NCBI GenBank assembly: GCA_036898135.1 | Contig: CM072514.1 | Span: 84,861,768-84,925,767 of the forward strand | Reading direction: 5' to 3' | DNA length: 64,000 nt | From: Oncomelania hupensis | Taxonomy: Eukaryota > Mollusca > Gastropoda > Littorinimorpha > Pomatiopsidae | Shown here: piece after piece, positions 28,554 through 38,878 of the stretch | Numbering within the stretch: position 1 is the stretch's first letter | Layout of the letters: every line of letters starts with the position of its first letter | Notes under the pieces: model-generated | Seen by the model: the letters and a program-made list of their open reading frames with translations, nothing else | Told to the model about the DNA's origin: nothing | Databases searched by the model: none | Program-made: the position numbers and the translations under genes

Positions 28554-29880
28554 GATGCAACGTCACTCCTACGTCTGTCTATATCTCTTGTTCGTTCTAA
28601 ACGTGTTTATGGTGAAGAAGTATATTTTTCAGCAAATAATACCTTCTTAAACAAATTACAAAGTATTGACAGCAGAGCTGTTAAAATTGCTTTAGGTGTG
28701 TCAGTACATTCTAACGCCTCCAAAACTTATCAAGAAGCAGGAATATTGCCATTAAATCAACAGCGTCAATAAGCTAATGCAAAGTATGTGATCAGAATTT
28801 TATCAGTCGCAAATTCTGTACATAACGAAATGTTTTATAATGCTAAAAGTGATTATCAAAAGCGATAAAAACGTGAAATTATTGCAACCTATTAAAACTA
28901 TACACAGGATTTAATGAATAAATGCAAAGTTGATTTTAATATAATTCCAATAATGCCTTTAATTCCGCAAATGACACAATGGGAACATAAATTAGCAAAT
29001 TATACTATTGATTACAGTAAAACAAAAAAGGATGAGAACACAAACTTATTAATTTATTGAAGTAAAAGAACATTTAGACAGTCGTTACTCAAATTATGCA
29101 AAAATATTTATAGATGGTCTGTGGTAGAGACATCGGACGCTGGATCAGATTATTTGTTATACCTAATTTAAATAGCAAAAAGTCGTATTATATAGGGACA
29201 TGGTATTATATTTTTACAGACGAGTTATATGCAATTATGATGGCACTGAACTATATAATCAATGTTACATTAGAGTTTTTGGTATCCTCATTTGTGTTGA
29301 TTCAAAAGCGGTTCTTTATGCACTGAAAAACTGGTACTGCAAGATCAGAAGTGAGTTTTTATATGAGATAAAACATTTAATTCATTGTATTATTTTAAGA
29401 GGAATATGTCTAGACTGTTGCTGGGTCCCATCACACAGCGGAATTTATTGGAAAGAAATATGTGATACATTAGCCAAAGAGGGAGCTAAAAATAATCCTA
29501 ATGAAATAGTTGTTAATAATTTAAGTTTGTCATATAATGAAATCATTTCTAAAATTTAGAGATTAATGAATAATACATATAACTTTAAAAAATGCTCAGC
29601 AATTAATTATCAAAGAAACGTATTAAAGATGGTAATTAAGTTAAGAATAAATTCTTGTTGTACAAAATATTCTTCGGACGTTAATTGTCCATGTTCATGA
29701 AAACTTTCTGTATAACATATTTTGTTTGAATGTCCAATTATTATGTTAAAATTAGAAAAACAGGGCATTAATACCAAGAAATACGGCCAATAAAAGGAAG
29801 ACATTTTATATCATACAGACATTGCTAGTATTTTTTATGTTATTTTAAAATCACCAGTTGGTAAATTGTTATAAATTTAT
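28554..29880 (+). pseudogene. LINE-B: RNase H-bearing non-LTR retrotransposon 3' half
   Basis: Starts in the RT thumb region (TSLLRLSISLVRSKRVYGEE, FLNKLQSIDSRAVKIALGVS). After many stops it shows an RNase H domain: DELYAIMMAL, VDSKAVLYALKNW and LDCCWVPSHSGIYWKEICDT, the last matching the W-PSH-G-GNExAD-A motif. It ends with a C-terminal HILFECP zinc-like motif near 29,730. RNase H after RT suggests the I group of LINEs. Heavily decayed. Confidence 0.75.
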
Positions 29881-30004
29881 ATTCTTTGATTTTATATTAT
29901 TACATTTTTGTTTAGTTGTCTATTATCACCTAGAGTGAACAGACGTAAAATTAAAATGCTGAACTTATTAGTAGGTTATCTAGCAGACAAACTTAGCCAA
30001 AAAA

Positions 30005-31113
30005 TGACATTACTATCAATGCATGCTATATGAACATTTTAATGCATTTTTAGATAAAGATATTGAACACTTAGGTGAGCACCCATATTTTGTTCAAGGC
30101 TACGAAGAAGTTTTAGACGGACCAATTACAACAGATGAAGTTTTACAAGCTATTAGGAAGTTAAAGCGTGGTAAATCTCCTGGACCAGACGGGCTTATTG
30201 TTGAATTTGTTAAGTATGCTGGTAGCAGTGTTATAGATTTTTAATGGAATCATTTATAAACTTTTTGATAATGGGACTTATCTTGACGAATGGAAGGAAT
30301 CTGTGATCGTACCGTTATTTAAGAAAGGGAAAACAAACCAACCTGAAAATTATCGAGGTATCTCTCTATGCAGTGCTACTAGTAGATTATATGGCACAAG
30401 TATTAGCATTCGTCTACAGGTCTGAGTCTCACAGAATAACATTACAGTGAATATCAAGTTGAATTTAAGAAAGAATACTTTACGATTGATTATATTTTTA
30501 CTCTCATGGCTGCTGTTCAAAAACAATTCATATAACACCGAAAATATACGTTGCTTTTGTAGATTTTAAAAAGCATTTGACTCCATTTCTAGAGAATTAT
30601 TGTGGCCTGTTTTGTTTAAAAAAAATGGTATCTCGGGAAAATTGTATTTTTGTATAAAAAGTATGTAGGTTATACTGATGTAAAAGCTAAAATTAGATGT
30701 GGTCCAGATTTTACTGACTTTATTAAGTGTACTTGAGGAGTAAAACAGGGAGACGTGTGTAGTCCGATTTTGATATCTCTTTTTATTTTTTATTAATGAA
30801 TTAGCTCTTGAAATAACTCAGAATAGTATACATGGTTTCACTATTAATTTTGATTTAATCGAGTTGTTTATTTTATTCTTTGCTGATGATATTGTTTTGC
30901 TGGCTGAAATAGCTGTTGGTCTATAGACTCAGCTAACTAATTTGCACGTTGCAGCAACATGCCTAGAATTAAAAGTGAATATGGGTAAGACTAAGATAAT
31001 ATTGTTTAGAAATGGTGGGTTTTGGAGAGCGAGGGAAAATTAGTTCTATGGATACGAAAGAGTATCGGTTGAGAATGCATATACATATCTTGATATATAT
31101 TTTAGTACAAGGC
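30005..31113 (+). pseudogene. LINE-A segment 3: reverse transcriptase
   Basis: Reads VLQAIRKLKRGKSPGPDGLI (RT motif 0/1 region), then across several stops GVKQGDVCSPIL (motif B region) and FADDIVLLAE (catalytic YADD-type box). It is broken by the MITE at 31,114 and continues at 31,316. Intact copies of such LINEs encode about 1000 residues. This copy is dead. Confidence 0.85.
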
Positions 31114-31315
31114 AGGCCTGAAAATGGTGACTAATTTGGTCGCCACAGCTAGTGAAAAAAGAAATTGGCGACTAAAAAAAAAACACTTTAGTCGCCAAAT
31201 GCGAGTGCGCTAAAATGAACTTTTTTTAAAATTGGCTAGTAAAATTTTTAGTTTGGCTAGTAAAATTTTTAAGTTACTAGCCAAAGGCTAGTGGGACTTT
31301 TTTCATTTTCAGGGC
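31114..31315. mobile_element. hAT-like MITE, 202 bp
   Basis: Ends AGGCCTGAAAATG on the left and, reverse-complemented, GCCCTGAAAATG on the right. Flanked by TACAAGGC (31,106-31,113) and TGCAAGGC (31,316-31,323), an 8-bp target duplication with one change. Removing it restores the LINE-A reading (STRLSFSFACQDLMSRTKKA). It also holds two copies of GGCTAGTAAAATTTTTA. Too short to code for a transposase. Confidence 0.75.
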
Positions 31316-31432
31316 TGCAAGGCTAAGCTTTAGTTTTGCCTGTCAAGATTTGATGTCTAGGACCAAAAAAGCTGCTAATGTATTATGTAGTATGTATAAA
31401 TTTTAAAATAATCCCTTTCACATCTTTGTACA
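31316..31432 (+). pseudogene. LINE-A segment 3b
   Basis: Reads LSFSFACQDLMSRTKKAANV and then LCSMYKF up to the insertion at 31,433. The frame NNPFHIFV runs on into segment 4 at 45,375 if the LTR element and one GTACA are removed. Confidence 0.8.
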
Positions 31433-32262
31433 TGTCACGAGCGGACGGATTATCTCTGGCGCTGCCTGCGTCCCTTCTCCACTTCCTCGCCCGCCGGCCA
31501 AGCCAACTAAGCCCCGCCCCTCGGGAATCGCCCTTGAAGCTACAGCCTAGTCAAACCACACTGTCAGTCTTCACCCGTCAGCCCCGGAAAGAACAACTGC
31601 CTGCCGAGGACACGCCGCACCACGTAGTGACCCCTGAGCCTCGGCAATATTCTTGCTAACGGTCAGCTACGAAGGCCGCATTGCACCAACACCCCTGTTA
31701 CTCAAGAAGTCGACCCAGTGACCTGCATTGGCCATCTGACGCTAAACGCCTGAAACATTGCACCATCGCCATCCAGAACCGAGAGACAACCTCCGCCCCT
31801 ACACTTTTGCAGCTAAGTGCGCACCAAGCGCACACCACAATTCTGAGACAATCTGGCTAGCCACGCGCAGAATCCAGATACCCTCCTGCCTAGTGATGAC
31901 ATCAGTCCTCAATTGCCCTAGGACCCCCCAGACAGCCAACCCCGAATAGCTCCAAGATACTCTGGACGCTTATAGACAATTACCAGTGACTCAGCCTTAA
32001 GCTTACCTAATACGCCTGACCCACTTCTTCTTAGTAAAATTGACTAGTATTATATTAACACCACGGACTTCCCCTTGTTTCAAATTCTCTACTAGTTTAG
32101 TTTATCTTCTTCTCGTCTGGCCTTTTGACTGTCTATCATTCCTTAGTATTCCCAGCATTATTTCCCTGAATGTCGCCGCAAGTTGGCCTAAACAAGGGAG
32201 GCAACACAGCGCGGGGGAATAATAACTAATCCTCATCCCCCCAACCCCCTTTCTTCGTGACA
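31433..32262 (+). repeat. 5' LTR with a 706-bp internal deletion
   Basis: Begins TGTCACGAGCGGACGGATTA and ends TTTCTTCGTGACA. Compared with the 3' LTR, everything between TATTCTTG and CTAACGGTC is missing. The junction has a TG microhomology. Confidence 0.93.
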
Positions 32263-32269
32263 TTTATTT

Positions 32270-32287
32270 TGGCGACCCCGACGAGAC
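32270..32287 (+). promoter_or_regulatory. Primer-binding site
   Basis: TGGCGACCCCGACGAGAC, identical to that of the minus-strand element. It is followed by a duplicated GACGAGACAAAAGACTTA. Confidence 0.8.
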
Positions 32288-32637
32288 AAAAGACTTAGGT
32301 TTCTACCCCCACCTGACGAGACAAAAGACTTAGCTTTCCACCCCAGCCCCAGTAGAGATAGGACCTAGCCTTCTAGCCTAGTAGTGTATAGCATAGCCCC
32401 ATAGGTCCCCTACTGGCACTCCAGAATTGTGGTGGTACGCAGAGGTTTTTCTTGCATTCATTTTTTATGCTTTGATTGATTGCTTGTTGTCTCTGTGTCC
32501 GTGTTGTGTTGTATTCGCCCCTGTGCCATTTCATCTTAGTTCATTCCAGCCCGCCCCTTGTTTGCTGTCAGTGTACCCCCCTGTGAGCGCCCCTTCATCA
32601 CGGTTAGGACCTTTTGAGGTAAGTCGCTTCTCTTACC

Positions 32638-33229
32638 ATGGCCGACCGGGGAGAACTCGCCCTCAAGTACAAGGGTATTGGCGAGAGCTTAGGGCTCGCC
32701 GGCACTGAGCTCAAGGATTACGTCCTCACCAACGTGGATGCGGACGTTGCCGAGGAGAAATTGAAGAGAGAGGAGAGGGCGAAAGAACGGGAGGCGAAGA
32801 AGGAGGAGGAGAAAGAGCGCATCGCCGCAAAGGAAAGGGCCGCCGCACGGAAGCGAGAGGAGGAGAAAGAGAGAGTTGCAGAAGAGGAGAGAGCTGCCGC
32901 CCGGAAGAGAGAGGAGGATGAGAGAGCAGTAACACGGAGGCGAGAGGAGGAGAAGGAGAGGATAGCCGAGGAGGAGAGAGCCGCCGCGCGGAGAAGAGAG
33001 GAGGCGAAGGATAGGATAGCTGAGGAGGAGAGGGCTGCCGCACGGAAGAAGGAGGAGGACGAGAGAGCCGCGGCACTCGAAGAGAAGAGGAAGGACAAGG
33101 AACTCGAGAGGCGCCGAGAACTACTCCAGCTCGAGCGCGACCGCCGCGAGCTAGGCCTCGGATCGCCCGCGAGCGACGACTTCTCCCTCAGCGCATCCAG
33201 CCCCACCGCCAGCGCCGGAACATCCGCAG
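32638..33229 (+). pseudogene. Gag N-terminal part of the outer Gmr1-like element
   Basis: Starts MADRGELALKYKGIGESLGL, close to the start of the minus-strand polyprotein, then about 110 residues of charged coiled coil (EEERAAARRREEAKDRIAEE). It is cut after SASSPTASAGTSA by the nested LTR, which supplies a stop three bases later. About 24 Gag residues present in the intact relative are missing between this end and the resumption at 40,772. Confidence 0.93.
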
Positions 33230-34806
33230 TGTAACAGCAGGAATATTGACGACAAACATGTAGTAAATTAGCTTAGCGAAACAGAGATACCATCGAACGA
33301 AACTGGACGGTAATACAACAGTTAGCTAACAAGCAGCCCACACATGGCAAATTAATTTCCTTGAGACAGTCACACCGCCAATGGCTACCGATACCACCAA
33401 CAGGCTTGGCGACCAAGAATTCTAACTAGCATACTTTAGTCAAAAACTAACCATAGCGTTGTCTTCGATTAACTAACTTACTGCACCATGAGACACTAAG
33501 TAGCTCACTCCAGCCAAAAGTTACCAAGATGATGTCACCCGTATTGGGCAGGCACCGCTTATCGTTATGGCATCTGTTCTTCACTCTATCCCTGATACTT
33601 CACTTGAAAAGTGATTATGCGTGCCCAGTGACGAGAGAGAAGGGGAGGAACTATTCAAATTAGAACCATAATTCTGTAGAGGCGAGATTATCGAAAACAA
33701 GAGCTAAAAACGATTGGTCAGAAGACTATTGGGAACTTTTGCATACCTTTGGGGACCAAATCTCAACTGATCAGTCGCAAAAGAACTGTTAGGCTGTGAG
33801 GGTCGACCAAAGGAACAAACTGCAGTGTTCGTCTATCTCCATCTCATCAAGAGGGTGCTAGAGACGTAAAAGACGATTTCACGAGTCCCAGAGTCTACAA
33901 GTAAGATAACACTAATAGTTTTGATATGTGTATGTTTATTGTATATTGATTGCCATGTATAAATAATATGTTCTTGATATATAGTTACAGAAACAGATTA
34001 TTGTTTCTGAGACAGTATGCATGTGGATTAATGTATTTTAGCCGTAAGATTCGAATTGAATTGTGCATATGGGAACCCTGCAGGTGTCTGATGCTATGGA
34101 CACTTTGCAGAGGAGACCGCACACTTATAGCTAACGAGAATACTGTAGCCAGAGCTCCGACTTTTACAGGTCGGACCTGGGATCACGTTTGTGGAGACGA
34201 ACGCCTGACCGTCGCTCCCGTGGAACCAAGGAGAACTACCACGATTCTACCTGACCACGTCCAAACCCCACAGCTTCAAGGGCGACCCGACTTACCTTAG
34301 CTAAGTCACCCACAACAACTGAGTCATACCCTCGAGAAACTAGAACCTTTGAAACTTACGAACCGTGAAAATCGTAACCGCAGGTAGCAAATGACGAAAG
34401 AAACCTGTTAAAACATTTTCCCAGCACTTGGAACTATATTACTTATTAATTTACCGATTAATGCAGAAATGTTAAAGTTTGTGTTGAATATATAAAAAGT
34501 GAAATTACATACATACGACTGGTGTCATTCTATTTGTATTGTTGTGTAGTTAGTAGTTTTCTTCTCTTGAGACATAATAATCTAGTCTTTTGATTAGTCA
34601 TCACCGGTTCTCAAGTTGAGCCAAATGATACTAAAATTCCCGAGAACAAATATAAATTTTATGTGACCTAAGTGCCGTGATCTGTCTCTCACACAACTTA
34701 CGGAATTCTGGTAAAAGAACGATCGATAGTGGTAGCACATCGCCCATCTGTCAATAAGTCTTACCCCCTAGTAAGATAAACGTATCTTCCCCAGAATATC
34801 ATCACA
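33230..34806 (+). repeat. 5' LTR of the inner element
   Basis: Begins TGTAACAGCAGGAATATTGA and ends CAGAATATCATCACA, about 1577 bp, directly before the PBS. The end was placed by the TG...CA rule and the PBS. Confidence 0.85.
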
Positions 34807-34808
34807 TA

Positions 34809-34826
34809 TGGGGGCTCGTCCGGGAT
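34809..34826 (+). promoter_or_regulatory. Primer-binding site, tRNA-Pro type
   Basis: TGGGGGCTCGTCCGGGAT, two bases after the LTR. This 18-mer is the well-known tRNA-Pro primer site of gammaretroviruses. A second copy occurs at 40,458-40,475. Confidence 0.92.
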
Positions 34827-35175
34827 GATAAATTTTTGTATCTATATCTTGAGTAACTAAAGATAATAATAATAGAAAACATTATCTCACTTAGGATTCG
34901 GAACAGTGGTCTAGTACAAAATCCGAGAGTTGACTCAGTTGCATTGGGAAAAACATTTTCTTGATTTTTTGAATTGCATGATTGTATTGATTGTTGTATG
35001 CACATGTATGTATTGATTGATGTAAGATAATTGTTTCTTATGCATTGATTGAAAATTGTTGTGGATTGCTGGTAACATCTCACATAGGGATTTTGAGTGT
35101 ACTTGTGTTAATCTAGATTGACTAAGAGTAGTTAGGTTATCTTGCTTTTGGACTCTGGAAATCTAGAAATCTATC
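34827..35175 (+). other. Leader of the inner element
   Basis: AT-rich, no long frame. The first about 290 bases are repeated at 40,476-40,768. It probably holds the packaging signal, which I cannot delimit. Confidence 0.6.
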
Positions 35176-38100
35176 ATGGCCGACTTCATAAAAGTACGCC
35201 GAGAATTAAGGGAGGAGGGAATAGCACTAGGTCTAGCAGGGCAAGATTTAATCACGTATGTAACCTCAGAATGGGATAAATTGGAAAAAACCCGTGCTGA
35301 AGAAAGAGATCGTGCGGACAAGGCTGCTGAAAAGTTAAGACTCCTTGAGTTGGAAGAGGCAGAGAGAGCACGCTCGGCAGCAGAAAAGTTAAAAGGCATG
35401 GAATTAGATATGGCAGAACGTCTAAAAAAGTTGGACATTGAAGCCAGGGAAAAAGAAAGGGATCAGTTGATAGCAGCTCGGGCAACTGACCCGAATATTA
35501 GCCTACTGTCAAACTCCTCTGACAACCCTCCCCAACCTCCGTCCATCACTCCAGGCATGAATTTTTTTCTAAGTCCATTTGACGAGAAAGTCGATAGGAT
35601 AGATGCATATCTTGATCGGTTTGAGCGCTTAGCACAGGAATTCGAACTTGACTATAACAAATGGAATATCAAATTAGCTCAAGGATTAAGAGGTACAGCG
35701 TATGACGTGTATGCGAAACTGCCCACAGGACAAAGTAACGATTACGCAGCGCTAAAGAAAGCACTTTTGATATGGTTCGAGTTGACCTCCGAAACCTACC
35801 GGGAAAAATTGCGCAACTCGCGGAGAGAGAAAGGTGAAACTCACAGTCAGTTTGTAGACAGATTGGAAACCTACTTGCGTAAATGGTTAGCCTTATCCAA
35901 CCTAGAAGAATCATTCGAAGATCTTGCTGAACTAATCCTTAGCGAACAGTTACGCGATGCAATGACGCCAGAAACTAGGATGTTCACCGCGGAACAAGGT
36001 GCCGAGAACTTAGCTGATCTAATCAAACTAGCGGACCGGTACACCACCGCGCATGAAAACGAAGCTAAACGCAAGGTAACAGATAAACCCAGCAGAGATG
36101 GAAACAACCAGAAACTCCACCCACAACAAACACAGCAGTCTAATCAGAACCAGCAGAATTCGGATAACAAGAAAACCCAAAACTCGGTGAAACCGCCCGG
36201 TCAAGGTCAAAACCCCCGGAAATATTGTTCTAACTGCAAAAGAACTAACCATAACACCGTTGATTGCCGTAGAACAGCGAATCAAACGCACACAGTGGAT
36301 GTAAGTCAAACTAGTACCGTTGAACTGGAGACTTCAGATAAGTCCCGACCCCCAGTCAGTGAAAAAGTTGTAGTGAACGGGAAAACCGCGTCATGTCTAT
36401 ACGACACCGGATTATCGTACGATGCAATCGTCAGTCGAACTCTTGTAGCGGCTGATGACATCACCGACGAGACCGTCACTTTGCAAGGCCCTGATCGATC
36501 CATACCCGCCTCCACCTTACCAATCGCGATAGTCCACGTAGACTCCCGATATGTGTCAGGAAAAGTAAAAGCGGCAGTAATGGATGCACCTTTGTATGAC
36601 CTCATACTAGGGTGCAAATATGTGTATTTAGGGACGCCAATTGCGCCGGCATCGGTTGCATCAGTCCAAACTAGAGCACAGATAAGACAGGACGCTGCAG
36701 ATAATCTCCCTGCTAATCCGGCACCAGCCGAGATGAGGGCAGATCAACTAGCTGACCCCACACTAGCTAAATGCTACAAAAAACTCCCTCAGGCGCATAA
36801 CCCACCTAAGAAAGGAGAGTTCTTTGAGAAAAACGGACTACTGTACAGACAGACAGACCACGACCACTCTCAATTAGTTGTCCCTGCCAAAAATAGACCA
36901 CAGGTACTAGAGGTAGGACACGCCATTGCATTCAGCGGGCACATGGGCGTGAGTGCAACAATTCAGAGAATTACCGCTCACTATCATTGGCCGGGAATAA
37001 CAGGAGACATTACGCGCTTTGTCCGCTCCTGTCCCCAGTGCCAGAAGGTAGACCAACCAGAGATAGGAGTCCCAGTAACGCTAGGCGAAACGCCCGTAAC
37101 CGGTACCCCATCCCACAGAGTAGCAGTAGAGATCGTAGGCCCACTGCCGCTCACAGAAAAGCGCAAACCCCTACGCGACGCCGCAACATCCACCGATCAT
37201 TTAATGGCTTTGTCTATAGCAGAAGAAGTCGAAGCAACAGAGGATTTAGCTATCGAGTATCCGCTGAAAAGTAGCGAGACCTACAGAGACGTAGCTATCA
37301 ACCCAAAACTATCGACAGACAGACAAAGACAGATAATGGAGATAGTTGCACAACACCAAGCAGTGTTGACGGACATACCTGGACAGACACCGTTAGTTGA
37401 AGTGACAATGACCTTGACTGACACTACCCCTGTCCGAGTAAAACCGTACCCTATCCCTCTTGCCAAACAAACCGCTGTCAAGCAGGAGATAGCCACCCTA
37501 TTAGAGGCTGGAATAATTTCCCCCTCAACCTCCCCCTACAGCGCTGGAATAGTCCTATTACGCAAGCCAAGCGGAGAACATCGCTTATGCATAGACTACC
37601 GCAGACTAAATGCCGTGACGGAATTCCAAGCCGAACCGCTACCAGACACAGCACAACTGTTCGCGAAATTGCATAACGCAAAATACTTTTCGCGAATAGA
37701 CCTAAGCAAAGGGTACTATCAGATACCGGTGCCAGAGCACCTAAGACCGTATCTAGCCTTCAGTACAGCCGATGGCCACTATGAGTTCAATGTCTTACCG
37801 TTTGGACTGAACAACGCACCAAGCATTTTCTCACGCATGATGAAACAACTTCTCGCGCCCATTCAAGAAGAAGAACTCCATCACTTTATGGATGATATCT
37901 TAATCGCGACCCACACCTGGGATGACCATTTAAGACTTCTCTCTACCGTTCTTCAGCGACTTAGGGAAACCGGACTCACAGCCCGACCGACAAAGTGCCT
38001 GCTAGGATACGAAGAGATAGAATTTCTCGGTCACACACTCAGACACGGCAGTCTTCTTCCGGAAGACAAGAACATCGCGAAAATGAACAAGGCACCGCGC

Positions 38101-38775
38101 CCGATAAACAAAAAGGATGTGCAATCGTTTCTAGGCCTATGTGGCTACTACCAGAAATTCGTTGCCAACTTCAATTCCATCGCCGCGCCATTGTCTGATC
38201 TAACCAAGAAGAAAGCGCCCGAGAAAGTAGAATGGAATGCCAAGTGCGAAGATGCGTTCCAAACCCTGAAAGCTAGACTCACCTCACAACCCATCCTGAA
38301 GTTGCCCGATGCAACCCAACCATTCGTGTTGCGCACAGACGCAAGTAATCAAGGTTTAGGAGCAACCCTACTACAATCTGACCCCAATGACCCTACACTT
38401 CTCCTGCCAGTCGCTTATGCCAGCCGGAAATTAAACAAAGCTGAACACAATTACGCAACAGTAGAAAAAGAATGTTTGGCATTGGTCTGGGCCATCCAGA
38501 AATTCCAGATGTATTTGTATGGCGCTCATTTCAAGGTGCAGTGCGATCACCAACCCTTAACCTTCCTTGCGTCATCGCAGAAACTCAACGCCAGACTCAT
38601 GCGTTGGTCACTCTTGCTACAGCCCTACTCATTTCATGTAGAATACATACCCGGGAAGAGTAATCATGGAGCTGACTACCTCAGCAGATACCCCGTGCCC
38701 ACTGTAGACAAACCTAACCTTGCTTCCAACCCCTCACAGTTGCGGGTGGATGCACCCAGCTTTGTACCCCAGTGA
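35176..38775 (+). CDS. Gag-Pro-(partial Int)-RT-RNaseH polyprotein of the inner element
   Basis: A 1199-residue unbroken frame starting MADFIKVRRELREEGIALGL. Order: coiled-coil N-terminus (about 35-100); capsid-like region; zinc knuckle CSNCKRTNHNTVDC (about 350); protease LYDTGLSYDA (about 410); integrase HHCC finger (GHMGVS...CPQCQK, about 575-620). Then GPLPLTEKRKPLRDAATSTD marks a junction where the whole DDE core and GPY/F domain are gone. RT follows (KPSGEHRLCIDYRRLNAVTE, RIDLSKGYYQIPVPEHLRPY, FMDD), then RNase H (LRTDASNQGLGATL, CDHQPL) and DYLSRYP. The frame is kept across the deletion, which removes roughly 300 residues relative to the relatives here. It could make particles and cDNA but not integrate by itself. 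Confidence 0.94.
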   Translation: MADFIKVRRELREEGIALGLAGQDLITYVTSEWDKLEKTRAEERDRADKAAEKLRLLELEEAERARSAAEKLKGMELDMAERLKKLDIEAREKERDQLIAARATDPNISLLSNSSDNPPQPPSITPGMNFFLSPFDEKVDRIDAYLDRFERLAQEFELDYNKWNIKLAQGLRGTAYDVYAKLPTGQSNDYAALKKALLIWFELTSETYREKLRNSRREKGETHSQFVDRLETYLRKWLALSNLEESFEDLAELILSEQLRDAMTPETRMFTAEQGAENLADLIKLADRYTTAHENEAKRKVTDKPSRDGNNQKLHPQQTQQSNQNQQNSDNKKTQNSVKPPGQGQNPRKYCSNCKRTNHNTVDCRRTANQTHTVDVSQTSTVELETSDKSRPPVSEKVVVNGKTASCLYDTGLSYDAIVSRTLVAADDITDETVTLQGPDRSIPASTLPIAIVHVDSRYVSGKVKAAVMDAPLYDLILGCKYVYLGTPIAPASVASVQTRAQIRQDAADNLPANPAPAEMRADQLADPTLAKCYKKLPQAHNPPKKGEFFEKNGLLYRQTDHDHSQLVVPAKNRPQVLEVGHAIAFSGHMGVSATIQRITAHYHWPGITGDITRFVRSCPQCQKVDQPEIGVPVTLGETPVTGTPSHRVAVEIVGPLPLTEKRKPLRDAATSTDHLMALSIAEEVEATEDLAIEYPLKSSETYRDVAINPKLSTDRQRQIMEIVAQHQAVLTDIPGQTPLVEVTMTLTDTTPVRVKPYPIPLAKQTAVKQEIATLLEAGIISPSTSPYSAGIVLLRKPSGEHRLCIDYRRLNAVTEFQAEPLPDTAQLFAKLHNAKYFSRIDLSKGYYQIPVPEHLRPYLAFSTADGHYEFNVLPFGLNNAPSIFSRMMKQLLAPIQEEELHHFMDDILIATHTWDDHLRLLSTVLQRLRETGLTARPTKCLLGYEEIEFLGHTLRHGSLLPEDKNIAKMNKAPRPINKKDVQSFLGLCGYYQKFVANFNSIAAPLSDLTKKKAPEKVEWNAKCEDAFQTLKARLTSQPILKLPDATQPFVLRTDASNQGLGATLLQSDPNDPTLLLPVAYASRKLNKAEHNYATVEKECLALVWAIQKFQMYLYGAHFKVQCDHQPLTFLASSQKLNARLMRWSLLLQPYSFHVEYIPGKSNHGADYLSRYPVPTVDKPNLASNPSQLRVDAPSFVPQ

Positions 38776-38878
38776 CCTCTTTCCCAGTACTCTATGTAAA
38801 TAAGGCATGTACATATTTGCGCCACCATTTCTGTACCAATTCTTACCTACGTGTAAGAATAGTTTTTTGGGGGGCCTA
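38776..38878 (+). other. 3' untranslated tail and polypurine tract of the inner element
   Basis: AGTTTTTTGGGGGGCCTA immediately precedes the second LTR copy and fits a polypurine tract. Confidence 0.6.

Noticed and set aside
32718..33206. Ser/Ala-rich minus-strand frame
   Set aside because: Antisense shadow of the Gag coiled coil; the same occurs on the opposite strand at 23.7-24.4 kb.
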